Shown here: piece by piece, positions 1 through 6,974 of the stretch
Layout: every line of letters begins with the position of its first letter
Position numbering within the stretch: position 1 is the first letter of the stretch
Assembly: GCA_023301335.1 (NCBI GenBank)
Contig: JALZVA010000222.1
Location: forward strand, 1-10,986
DNA: 10,986 nucleotides
Direction: 5' to 3'
From: Akkermansiaceae bacterium
GTDB lineage: Bacteria; Verrucomicrobiota; Verrucomicrobiia; Verrucomicrobiales; Akkermansiaceae
The notes under the pieces: generated by a model
Databases searched by the model: none
What the model was told of the DNA's origin: nothing
Seen by the model: the letters and a program-made list of their open reading frames with translations, nothing else
Program-made: the position numbers and the translations under genes

Positions 1-441
1 TACAGTTAACTTCGTTTTTTTGTATTTTTCAAATATCTTGGCAACTCCGCCTAAGCTAGAAGTGAACTTTGAATCTAAGGTGCTCTTTCCTTTTGAAAAG
101 GTGATATCACTTGGCATATTCAATACCAAATTGTCTCCTACTCGGGAAACAGTCACTCCTGTTCCTTCGAGTTCACGACGAATAAGTTCCTCTTGGTAAT
201 CCATATACTGACCTACCCCAAACCCAATCGCCGCACCACTAATAGCACCAATCACAGCGCTTTCGTGATCATCTCCAGCCAGCACTCCTAAAACCCCACC
301 TGCTACCGCACCAATGGCAGTACCTTTCACCTTGTTCGAGGTTTGCTCCTCTCCTGTGTATGGGTTTACAGTCGTGCAGCTAGCCGCGATAAGTGAGCCT
401 GCGGCTACTACTCCAATAGATAATGTTCTAAATTTTTTCAT
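1..441 (-). CDS. YiaD-like OmpA-family lipoprotein with glycine zipper, C-terminus off window
   Basis: The first 147 codons of a gene entering from the left edge, read leftwards from ATG at 441. Residues 1-21 form a lipoprotein signal peptide with lipobox A-A-S-C; Cys22 would be lipidated, and the following Thr (not Asp) fits outer-membrane sorting by the E. coli rule. Next come the VNPYTGE segment (25-31), a Gly/Ala-rich glycine zipper at about 40-80 ending in GQYMDYQE, and the beginning of an OmpA-like domain (about 95-147, with the GDNLVLNMP strand at 102-110). This order closely matches E. coli YiaD. The peptidoglycan-binding part of the OmpA domain would lie beyond the window, so its integrity cannot be judged. 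The likely role is a lipoprotein linking outer membrane and peptidoglycan. There is no clear Shine-Dalgarno sequence before the ATG. The gene is divergent from the SulP gene. Confidence 0.88.
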   Translation of the reverse strand, partial: MKKFRTLSIGVVAAGSLIAASCTTVNPYTGEEQTSNKVKGTAIGAVAGGVLGVLAGDDHESAVIGAISGAAIGFGVGQYMDYQEELIRRELEGTGVTVSRVGDNLVLNMPSDITFSKGKSTLDSKFTSSLGGVAKIFEKYKKTKLTV

Positions 442-457
442 CTTTATACTCAGTTCT

Positions 458-486
458 TACCTATTTAAGATGTCTTAACCTATCAA
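458..486 (-). promoter_or_regulatory. Possible promoter with embedded palindrome for the YiaD-like gene
   Basis: On the minus strand a -35-like TTGATA (481-486) is followed after 17 nt by TAGGTA (458-463), a poor -10. The spacer holds a perfect 14-bp inverted repeat, TTAAGA-TG-TCTTAA (465-478), placed where a repressor could block polymerase. Just upstream on the minus strand (488-541) is a purine- and A-rich tract that could act as an UP-like or curved element. The palindrome is seen directly; the promoter is inferred and weak. Confidence 0.28.
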
Positions 487-608
487 AAAATTCAGATTCT
501 TTTCTTTTTATTTTATCTTTTTCTCTTCGCCGCTCTTTTTTAACGTCTTATCCCAAAAAAAATACCTTAGTACCGCAGAAAAATGAAGGCGTTTCATCGC
601 TCTCGATA

Positions 609-622
609 TTGTCGCTCGACAA
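609..622. promoter_or_regulatory. 14-bp palindrome upstream of the SulP gene
   Basis: TTGTCG-CT-CGACAA is a perfect inverted repeat with 6-bp arms and a 2-bp centre, about 70 bp before the SulP start. Its right arm overlaps a weak -35-like TCGACA (616-621), followed 18 nt later by TATCTA (640-645). It could be an operator or a small hairpin; no regulator family can be assigned. Confidence 0.25.
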
Positions 623-660
623 ACCCTAGCTCTTCATTTTATCTATATCTTTCGGAGTAA

Positions 661-674
661 TCCTCATAAGAGGA
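661..674 (+). promoter_or_regulatory. Small hairpin holding the only purine-rich SD-like sequence of the SulP leader
   Basis: TCCTC-ATAA-GAGGA can fold into a 5-bp stem with a 4-nt loop. The right arm is the only Shine-Dalgarno-like sequence before the SulP gene, but it ends 16 nt before the ATG, farther than usual. If used, the hairpin would mask it. The base pairing is plain; a role is speculative. Confidence 0.2.
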
Positions 675-690
675 CGCCGCTACCACTTCA

Positions 691-2568
691 ATGACCAGAA
701 CAGAATCCATACTGAGAGGCACGACCCGTTATCTCAAGAAGTTCTATCACGCAAATAAGCTAGATCTTTTTCCTGCTCGTCATGATCTTTCTGGTTACTC
801 TGGGAAAAAGGCAGTCTATGATCTTAAGGCGGCTCTCAACGTTTCTCTTTTAAGTATTCCTCAGGGGATGGCTTATGCCGCTATCGCAGAGCTACCTATC
901 ATTAATGGTATCATCTGCTCCATCATCGCTAGCTTCTTTGCCCCTTTCTTTGCCAGCTCCCGACACACCATTCTCGGTCCGACTAATGCTACCTCATTCA
1001 TGCTCTTTAGCTTCTTTGCAGCTTCCAGCTTCACTGATGGGGAAAAGCTATTGATGGTGCCCACCCTTGTGCTAATGGTGGGGATATTCTCTATCATTGG
1101 TGCCTACCTGAAGCTCGCGGACATGATCCAGTATGTCTCACGGAGTGTTTTAGTCGGCTACCTCACCGGCGCAGCTGTGCTAATTATCCTCAATCAGCTT
1201 AAGCACCTCTTCGGTGTCAGCTCCCTCCTCTCCGAGTCTCTCTCACAGATTGAAGGCACCAAAACATTTTTCTCTATCGCCACTGAGATGGTCAAACTCT
1301 TACCAGATATAGAATGGCAACCTCTTCTACTAGGTGTCCTGACACTGGCCACTTACCTGATCCTCTCTAAAAAATTAGCAAGCCTCCCGACTTTCGCCAT
1401 CACTCTCACCCTCGCCGTCATCGCTACCTCTCTCACAGGAATCCTCCCAGCGGCAAACCCTGAGTATTTTTTCAAACCTCTAAACATCTCACAAATCACC
1501 CCCTCACTCCCAGATTTCTCCTACTTCCCAGCTCTCGGTGGAGTGGCCTTTGCCATCATGTTCCTGGCCTCTCTTGAGAACACTGTGATGTCAAAATCTC
1601 TTGCGAGCCAGACTGGTGATAGAACCAATGTGAACCAAGACATGCTCTCAGTCGGAGTCGCCAATACCGCTGCTGCATTTTTTGCCCCTATGGCTGCGTC
1701 AGGGTCACTCACTCGCTCAGCCCTGAACTTTTCCTCGGGCGCTACGACTCGATTCGCCTCAGTGTTCAATAGCCTCTTCTGTGCTCTCGGCTTAGCTATC
1801 TTAATCTTTAGCCCGAACTTACTAGGCTTCGATATCGTGGAGAAAATTCCTAAGGCGGCTCTCGCGGCTCTCGTCATTGGGATCGCTCTCACCCTCATCA
1901 AATGGAAAAATATCCGTATCTGTCTTCGCTCCACCCATGACGACACCGTGGTTATCCTCTCGACCTTTGCCGCTACTCTGCTGACACGACTCGACTACGC
2001 TATCTTCATAGGTGTGGCCGTCTCTATCACCCTCTTCCTACGTAAGGCATCACGCCCTCATTTAGTCGAATACGAGGTTGGCGATAATGGAGATTTCAGA
2101 GAACGCTCAGCCTCCTCAGAACGCCAGAACCCAGCCATCTCGATTGTGCACGTTGAAGGAGACCTCTTCTTCGGAGCAGCTGAACTCTTCCGCTCACAGG
2201 TGCAGAGAACTGCAGCGGATGAAAATCTTAAAGTCATTATCCTCCGGCTCAAAAATGCACGCCATCTCGACGCCACCTCAGTGATGGCCATGGAAGATTT
2301 AGTGAAGTTCATGCGCACCCAAGGCCGCCACGTCCTCGTTTCAGGAGCTACCAGAGAGGTTTATAAGGTTCTTAAACTTTCTGGTGTGTTAGAGACTATC
2401 CAAGAGGGCTGCGACCGCAAGCAAGGTCAGACCAACCTCTTCTTCCACTCCCCAAGTAACGCTAATATTTCCACCCGAGACGCTCTCATACGTGCACAAG
2501 AATTGCTTGGCACGAAGGAAGCTGACATTAAGATCTTTTACGATCCCAGTCATGATAAGAAAAATTAA
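691..2568 (+). CDS. SulP (SLC26) family anion transporter with C-terminal STAS domain
   Basis: An inner-membrane anion transporter of 625 residues, the usual length for bacterial SulP proteins. The membrane domain spans about 45-450: the conserved PQGMAYA motif at 57-63, the first repeat with LGPTNATS (95-102), and the SLENTVMSKSLA segment (294-305) with Glu296 at the position where SulP proteins carry the acidic residue implicated in coupling. A STAS domain follows at about 480-575, with a DATS stretch (527-530) at the loop matching the phosphorylated loop of anti-sigma antagonists, then a short tail to 625. Substrate cannot be read from sequence: sulfate, bicarbonate, chloride and dicarboxylates all occur in the family. 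The ATG at 691 is the only ATG or GTG start after an in-frame stop at 667. The 3' end overlaps the next gene by 17 nt, so the two are probably co-transcribed and translationally coupled. Confidence 0.95.
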   Translation: MTRTESILRGTTRYLKKFYHANKLDLFPARHDLSGYSGKKAVYDLKAALNVSLLSIPQGMAYAAIAELPIINGIICSIIASFFAPFFASSRHTILGPTNATSFMLFSFFAASSFTDGEKLLMVPTLVLMVGIFSIIGAYLKLADMIQYVSRSVLVGYLTGAAVLIILNQLKHLFGVSSLLSESLSQIEGTKTFFSIATEMVKLLPDIEWQPLLLGVLTLATYLILSKKLASLPTFAITLTLAVIATSLTGILPAANPEYFFKPLNISQITPSLPDFSYFPALGGVAFAIMFLASLENTVMSKSLASQTGDRTNVNQDMLSVGVANTAAAFFAPMAASGSLTRSALNFSSGATTRFASVFNSLFCALGLAILIFSPNLLGFDIVEKIPKAALAALVIGIALTLIKWKNIRICLRSTHDDTVVILSTFAATLLTRLDYAIFIGVAVSITLFLRKASRPHLVEYEVGDNGDFRERSASSERQNPAISIVHVEGDLFFGAAELFRSQVQRTAADENLKVIILRLKNARHLDATSVMAMEDLVKFMRTQGRHVLVSGATREVYKVLKLSGVLETIQEGCDRKQGQTNLFFHSPSNANISTRDALIRAQELLGTKEADIKIFYDPSHDKKN

Positions 2569-3274
2569 TACCATCCACTTCTCCGCAGCACTCGCATGGG
2601 GAATGCTCACAAGTGCATTTGCTCAAGATAGCTCTGACCTTCCGCTAGGGCTCGAAGCTGTCACAGGGACACGCAGCGAGTACGTTGATAGAGGCTTCAG
2701 AAAAGCTCAGCAGATCCTAGACTTTCAGCTTGAAGGGGAAGCCACCGTAGGTGACGGGCTCTACCTCGGCTACGGTGCCTGGTATGCGACTAGTACGGGT
2801 AGAGACGACTTCAGTGAAACGGGAACCAAGCTCAGCCTCAGTTACCAGCTAGATTCCTGGCTGTGGACAAACAAAATCATCTACCGGGACCTCAACCAGA
2901 GTGTCTTCACATCTGGCTTAGAGCTCACTTCCGAGCTTAGTTATTCCTTTTCAGAGTCCGCAAGACACTCTCATGCATTCAAAGGTATTTTCAGTTACGA
3001 TACAGGTGCGGACGGCCTATACGGAGCCATCGAATATGCTACCTATCAGGCCCTCAATGACGATGCTTTTTTTGCCTTTCAGTTAGGGGTCAGTGCCACC
3101 TCTGACTACTATGGCGTCGATGGAGCCAACGACCTCTACTCCAAGCTTTCATTCACGTATAACCTGACTCAGCAAGTCTCCCTCACGCCCTTTGTCTTCA
3201 CCTCGATAGATCTAGAGAGTAACAATCGATCAGACTCACTTGGAGCGGGTCTATGGTTTGAGGTCTCTTTCTAA
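2552..3274 (+). CDS. Small outer-membrane beta-barrel protein (Gcw_chp/TorF-like)
   Basis: A secreted protein of 240 residues from the ATG at 2552. This start gives a clean signal peptide (MIRKINTIHF, hydrophobic stretch, cleavage after AFA at residue 24); an upstream ATG at 2492 would add 20 polar residues before it and is rejected. The mature part alternates polar and aromatic residues in strands separated by short D/G/N turns, and ends in GLWFEVSF with a terminal Phe, the classical signal for outer-membrane barrel assembly. The first strands (GTRSEYVDRGF near mature residue 15, then GLYLGYGAWYAT) resemble the Gcw_chp (TIGR02001/TorF) family, which is only loosely characterised. The ATG overlaps the last 17 nt of the SulP gene and has no Shine-Dalgarno sequence, which suggests translational coupling. 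A role in letting the SulP substrate cross the outer membrane is inference. Barrel: fairly sure; family: moderate. Confidence 0.82.
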   Translation: MIRKINTIHFSAALAWGMLTSAFAQDSSDLPLGLEAVTGTRSEYVDRGFRKAQQILDFQLEGEATVGDGLYLGYGAWYATSTGRDDFSETGTKLSLSYQLDSWLWTNKIIYRDLNQSVFTSGLELTSELSYSFSESARHSHAFKGIFSYDTGADGLYGAIEYATYQALNDDAFFAFQLGVSATSDYYGVDGANDLYSKLSFTYNLTQQVSLTPFVFTSIDLESNNRSDSLGAGLWFEVSF

Positions 3275-3293
3275 GATGAGGACTATTTCCCTC

Positions 3294-4481
3294 TTACTTC
3301 GTGTAAATCACTACGGGGCCAACACCACTCCCCCCTTGCACCTTCCGCAGCTTTTCCACCGCTTTTTTTATACTAGCTGCGGTTTCTACGATTTCCTCTT
3401 CTGTCGTAAAAATAGAAAGTGAAATCCGCAAGCTACTATTTGCCTTCTTATCTGAAAATCCCATCGCCTTCTGCACGTGTGATGGCTGCTGCTTCCCTGT
3501 CATGCACGCACTCCCCGCGGAACACGCGACCCCATATTCATCTAACAAAATAAGCAAGCCTCCTGCCTCACATCCCTCGAAGGAAACATGCAGCGTATTT
3601 GCAGTCCTAAGTGATATGTCTCCATTCACTTCCACGCCTTTGATCGTCGAACAAAGGGTTTCTTGTAGTAGGTCCCTAAGCTTCATCACCTGGAGGTGAT
3701 CTCCCTCATCAAGTTTCTTGTTCATTATCTCTGCAGCCTTACCTAAAGCCACAATCGACGCTACATTTTCTGTCCCACTCCTACGCCCAGCTTCCTGACC
3801 GCCTCCTAACACCAGTGGAGAAAAACGGACACCTGATTTTATATACAAAGCTCCCACACCTTTAGGTGCATGAAATTTATGCCCTGAAATCGAGAGAAAA
3901 TCGACGCCTAACTGATGCACATCCACCGCAGTTTTTCCGATTGCTTGGATCGCATCTGTATGAAAGGGAACCCCGTGAGCATGTGCTATCTTACACGCAT
4001 CTTCGATTGGCTGCTTCACTCCCGTTTCATTATTAGCAAACATGAGCGAGACAAATGCAACATCTCCCTGTGCTAAGAAATCCTCTAACATGCTCAGTTC
4101 ATATACCCCACCTTCAGTCACTCCTACCTTTAAGATCTCATACCCTTCCTCCTCAGCGAGTCGCTCACATGTCTTAAGCACAGAACTATGCTCGATCTGC
4201 CCAGTGATGATTTTTTTTCCTTTCGTAAGCTTCGCCAATGAGGACAAGGCCATACTGTTAGATTCAGTGCCACCCCCTGTGAACACTAGCTCTTCTGTAT
4301 CTGCACCGGTCAACTCTGCAAGCTGCTGACGTGCCAGTTCTAAAGCGTTCCTTACTGTTTTCCCTGCTCGGTATCCACTCGAAGGGTTATAGCACTGTTC
4401 TGACAGGAAAGGCAGCATCACCTCCAGAACCTCAGGGTGCACCTTTGAAGTCGCGTTAGAATCTAAGTAAATCACCACCAC
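3294..4481 (-). CDS. Cysteine desulfurase, NifS/IscS type (class V aminotransferase fold)
   Basis: A PLP enzyme of 395 residues that removes sulfur from cysteine as an enzyme persulfide, giving alanine and sulfur for Fe-S clusters, thiolated tRNA or cofactors. Visible landmarks: IYLDSNAT at the N-terminus (4-11), GGGTESN (69-75), EHSSV with His98 stacking on PLP, FANNETG (148-154), HTDAIQ with Asp176 (174-179), SGHKFHAPKG with the PLP lysine Lys202, RSGTEN (234-239), and SAGSACMTGKQQPSHV, in which Cys326 is the expected persulfide residue. The loop makes it a group I enzyme. No scaffold or Suf/Isc partner lies in the window. The start is one of three tandem in-frame GTG codons (4481, 4478, 4475); upstream in this frame a TGA comes five codons before, and no ATG is available. 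It converges on the barrel gene with 19 nt between stops. Confidence 0.95.
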   Translation of the reverse strand: MVVIYLDSNATSKVHPEVLEVMLPFLSEQCYNPSSGYRAGKTVRNALELARQQLAELTGADTEELVFTGGGTESNSMALSSLAKLTKGKKIITGQIEHSSVLKTCERLAEEEGYEILKVGVTEGGVYELSMLEDFLAQGDVAFVSLMFANNETGVKQPIEDACKIAHAHGVPFHTDAIQAIGKTAVDVHQLGVDFLSISGHKFHAPKGVGALYIKSGVRFSPLVLGGGQEAGRRSGTENVASIVALGKAAEIMNKKLDEGDHLQVMKLRDLLQETLCSTIKGVEVNGDISLRTANTLHVSFEGCEAGGLLILLDEYGVACSAGSACMTGKQQPSHVQKAMGFSDKKANSSLRISLSIFTTEEEIVETAASIKKAVEKLRKVQGGSGVGPVVIYTK

Positions 4482-4497
4482 AAGATATACACATCAT
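4456..4497 (-). other. Possible 13-codon leader ORF overlapping the desulfurase start
   Basis: From ATG ATG at 4497 an out-of-frame ORF encodes MMCISCGGDLLRF and stops at 4456, 26 nt inside the desulfurase gene. Two of its thirteen codons are Cys, the desulfurase substrate. It could be a translated leader coupling desulfurase expression to cysteine supply, but it could equally be chance, and it would not be transcribed if the promoter at 4482-4509 is right. It has no Shine-Dalgarno sequence. Confidence 0.15.
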
Positions 4498-4509
4498 ATG
4501 GCACGTCAA
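4482..4509 (-). promoter_or_regulatory. Possible promoter of the cysteine desulfurase gene
   Basis: On the minus strand TTGACG (4504-4509, five of six matches to the -35 consensus) is followed after 16 nt by TATCTT (4482-4487, four of six). A start site 6-8 nt downstream would fall in the tandem GTG codons, giving a leaderless mRNA or nearly so. It is the best promoter match in the divergent gap. Confidence 0.3.
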
Positions 4510-4550
4510 CCGGAGATCCCATTCCCACACGCTTTCCTATTGGAAAATTA

Positions 4551-4572
4551 GAATGAACGTGCATGTTCATTC
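4551..4572. promoter_or_regulatory. 22-bp near-perfect palindrome covering the first menH start codon
   Basis: Arms GAATGAAC and GTTCATTC are perfect 8-bp inverted complements, and the central six bases GTGCAT add a palindromic TGCA, leaving one mismatched pair. The ATG at 4553 is inside the left arm; a second in-frame ATG (4574) starts 2 bp after the right arm. This looks like a dimeric regulator operator or an mRNA hairpin hiding the first start. The GAAC-N6-GTTC spacing differs from the N4 spacing of Gram-positive LexA boxes, so I do not call it one. Confidence 0.4.
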
Positions 4573-5263
4573 CATGATCTATGCCCTCCACGGAGCAGTC
4601 GGTTCGTCTAGAGACTGGAACCTCTTTCAAGAGAAGATTCCCGATCTCAATGTCGTCAACCTCTGGCGCTTTTTAGCCTGCTGTCCAAAACCTCTGCCTG
4701 AACTTGCAGAGGCGATCAATAATGAAATCAAAGAACCTCCTCACACCCTACTAGGTTACTCCATGGGAGGGCGCATCGCGCTCCACTGCCTCCTGCAAAA
4801 CCCCACGCATTGGAAAAAGGCCATCATTGTCTCTGCTCATTCAGGATTCACTTCTGATATACAGCGTGCAGAGCGGAGAAGTCACGATGCCGAGTGGGCT
4901 GCAAAATGCCTACGCCTGCCATTTGAAGAATTTCTCGAAGCGTGGAACCAACAAGGTATTTTATCAGAATCTATGCTGCCAGATCGACTGCATCTAAAAA
5001 TGTGGAAAAAACAAATCGCCCGCTCTTTTATCGATTGGTCCACCGGTGCCCAAGAAGATCTTCTCCCTGCCTTATCCAAATTATCCACCGAAGTGTTATG
5101 GATCACAGGGGAACAGGATCAAAAATTTAGCCAACTCGCAGAACACGCCTGCCAGCACATGCCGCATGCCACTCATCGAAGCGTCAAAAACTGCGGGCAT
5201 AGGGTTCCTTGGGAGCAGCCAGAAGAGTTCTCACGACTCATTACGGAGTTTACACAGGGCTAG
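4553..5263 (+). CDS. menH: Alpha/beta hydrolase, probable MenH (SHCHC synthase of menaquinone synthesis)
   Basis: A cytoplasmic alpha/beta hydrolase of 236 residues. The oxyanion-side LHGAVGSSRDW segment (12-22), the nucleophile elbow GYSMGGRIAL with Ser70 (68-77), Asp189 in the GEQDQKF segment and His216 in NCGHRVPWEQP give a complete Ser-Asp-His triad. The middle part, SAHSGF (94-99), an Arg-rich helix with HDAEWA (111-116), then FEEFLEAWNQQ (124-134), has the pattern of MenH, which removes pyruvate from SEPHCHC to give SHCHC. No other men gene is present, so a related hydrolase of unknown substrate remains possible. Two starts are credible: ATG 4553 (a weak GGA eight nt before it) and ATG 4574, which gives 229 residues beginning MIYALHG and lies directly behind a 22-bp palindrome. 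The gene is divergent from the desulfurase and converges on the dynamin-like gene with 17 nt between stops. Confidence 0.8.
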   Translation: MNVHVHSMIYALHGAVGSSRDWNLFQEKIPDLNVVNLWRFLACCPKPLPELAEAINNEIKEPPHTLLGYSMGGRIALHCLLQNPTHWKKAIIVSAHSGFTSDIQRAERRSHDAEWAAKCLRLPFEEFLEAWNQQGILSESMLPDRLHLKMWKKQIARSFIDWSTGAQEDLLPALSKLSTEVLWITGEQDQKFSQLAEHACQHMPHATHRSVKNCGHRVPWEQPEEFSRLITEFTQG

Positions 5264-5280
5264 CACGACCCCCGCTTTGC

Positions 5281-6951
5281 CTACCTCAAGCTATTTTCAT
5301 TCTCAAGTGCTACTAGTTTAAGAAATTCATTATGATGCCTTTCCTGAAGAGGTTCCAGGCTCTCTCTAGCATCGACTATTTTCTTCCTCATGGATTCAAA
5401 CATCGGAGCATAGCCGGTGAAAAAATAACAAATCATCTCCTGATAAGATTCCACCACATCATCGACAAATTTAATTCTATTCTCATAGATGTAGGCGTTT
5501 AGTTCTTTTGCCACCGCACCTCTGGTTGCGTAAACCCTCATCATATAAAATACAAACACACACGCCGCTAGTCCCAGCGTCACCCATGCTGGGTATCCGT
5601 ATGGCGGTACTTTCAAGGCACCCAAAAGACCCGAGAGAATCACTAAGCTAAGAAAGGCTAAGATGATTTTTTTTAACTTCTCTCTACGCGACACCAGCAT
5701 ACGCTCCACGGCACTTCGAATTTTCAAACTCAAGACAGCTACCTTCGCAGATTTCTCAAGTTTTGGAACAAGCTCTACGACTAACTCCTTAAATGCTTCC
5801 TGCTGGAATCCTCCAGCCTCTACTCCTAACCGCTCATCGAGATGGCTCTGTCGGCTCCTCCACTGCTCACGGCAATCGTATAAAATCTGCATGCAGTCAT
5901 ACTTCGCCCTTCCACTATATTTATCTCCGATTTGCTCTAAAAAGAAATCCTCTACACTTGCTGCTAGCACCCCACGTTTAAATAAATCCCTCGTGGTAGA
6001 GATCACTCCACTCGCACGGTAAAACTCTCCCACAGTCTCCTCTATCTGCGCTACATACTCACTCCCGAGTTTTACTCCAGTGCCAGCATAAAGCTGTATT
6101 TCTCTTTCACGTTGCCGATCAATATCTGCCTCTACTGAGGATAAAAATCCTTTATCACTATCCAGTGCACGAGCCCTCTTATCGAGTGTGTCCTCGATGA
6201 GATCTAACACCCGGTGAAGCTTTTCTCGGCATTGATCCAGATAATGGTTATTTGCCGAGGAATTCTCTAATATGGTATGGGCTTGTTCCCACACTTCTGA
6301 GTATCCAGCATCTTCTTTCCCATTATTTGCCGTATACCAGAACTTCATTGGCTTCTGTAGTCTCTGCTCGACTAAGCGGCCTAGATGGCCTGCCATCACT
6401 TGCATTTCTTCAGCACTCCGTCGGTCTACCTTGGTGACCACTATCACTGAACGAGATAAAATATCAAGGCTCTGTTTTTCCAACAGTTCCCAAGTCGTAT
6501 TCGACCATGGGTTTTCCACAGAAAGCACCCAGACAATCAGATCACTCTTCGCAATCCAGCCATCGACCTCACTCATATTTCCAGCTGCAAGAAGCTCACA
6601 AGGAGGAGCTTCAACATAGCGGTAGTCTCTTAAACTCCCCTTAGGCAAGTTGCCCATAGGGATATCTAAATCAAGATATGTCTCCTTCTCCCCGAACTGA
6701 ACTCCGCTCCATTTTTTAGCCTTTAGCTCTCCTGATGCCTTTGCACCAAGAATTGTATCCATAAACAACGATCTCCCAGAGCTGCTGTCACCAAAGCTCA
6801 ATATCTGTAGTGGCCTGGCTAAGTTTTCCTGAATTTCAGTCAGGCCCTCGACAGGTACATGCGCATCTTTAGAGAGTGTCTCTACTGTATCACAAAGGCT
6901 CGCAATCTGATTACGAACCTTTAAAAAATGTTGTGCAAACCTAGCTTCCAT
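5281..6951 (-). CDS. Dynamin-like membrane protein with degenerate GTPase motifs
   Basis: A 556-residue protein laid out like bacterial dynamin-like or mitofusin-type proteins. After a helical start comes a GTPase-like domain (about 47-230) with P-loop GDSSSGRS (54-61), a G3 position reading VEAPPCE (113-119) and an intact G4 TKVD (173-176). A long helical, charged region follows (about 235-425), then two hydrophobic segments (about 428-446 and 453-474) separated by a KVPPYGYP turn, and a helical C-terminal tail. The P-loop lysine needed for GTP hydrolysis in the family is Arg60 (AGA), and the D-x-x-G of G3 is replaced, so it may bind nucleotide poorly or be a pseudo-GTPase. The likely place is the inner membrane, with the GTPase-like domain in the cytoplasm; membrane remodelling is inference. 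It starts 23 nt after the deacetylase stop, probably one transcript. No Shine-Dalgarno is seen. Confidence 0.78.
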   Translation of the reverse strand: MEARFAQHFLKVRNQIASLCDTVETLSKDAHVPVEGLTEIQENLARPLQILSFGDSSSGRSLFMDTILGAKASGELKAKKWSGVQFGEKETYLDLDIPMGNLPKGSLRDYRYVEAPPCELLAAGNMSEVDGWIAKSDLIVWVLSVENPWSNTTWELLEKQSLDILSRSVIVVTKVDRRSAEEMQVMAGHLGRLVEQRLQKPMKFWYTANNGKEDAGYSEVWEQAHTILENSSANNHYLDQCREKLHRVLDLIEDTLDKRARALDSDKGFLSSVEADIDRQREREIQLYAGTGVKLGSEYVAQIEETVGEFYRASGVISTTRDLFKRGVLAASVEDFFLEQIGDKYSGRAKYDCMQILYDCREQWRSRQSHLDERLGVEAGGFQQEAFKELVVELVPKLEKSAKVAVLSLKIRSAVERMLVSRREKLKKIILAFLSLVILSGLLGALKVPPYGYPAWVTLGLAACVFVFYMMRVYATRGAVAKELNAYIYENRIKFVDDVVESYQEMICYFFTGYAPMFESMRKKIVDARESLEPLQERHHNEFLKLVALENENSLR

Positions 6952-6974
6952 ACGCCAGATCTACTCTAATGCTA

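Noticed and set aside
600..690. Riboswitch (for example SAM) in the SulP leader
   Set aside because: Only two short hairpins are visible and no conserved riboswitch core; the leader is too short for most classes.
825..1863. 13-bp repeat TAAGGCGGCTCTC at 825-837 and 1851-1863
   Set aside because: Both copies encode K-A-A-L in membrane helices of the transporter; shared codon choice is enough to explain it.
1521..1946. 141-codon open frame on the minus strand inside the SulP gene
   Set aside because: It lies wholly within a well-supported transporter gene, has no recognisable motif, and its composition is what the reverse of that coding sequence gives.
2492..2551. Upstream ATG giving a 260-residue form of the barrel protein
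   Set aside because: It adds 20 polar, basic residues before a perfectly placed signal peptide and overlaps the SulP gene by 77 nt; ATG 2552 fits far better.
4551..4572. LexA (SOS) box in the palindrome before menH
   Set aside because: GAAC and GTTC are 6 bp apart rather than the 4 bp of Gram-positive LexA boxes, and menH is not an SOS gene.
5663..6022. 119-codon open frame on the plus strand inside the dynamin-like gene
   Set aside because: It is antisense to a convincing protein, low in complexity and without motif or start signals.
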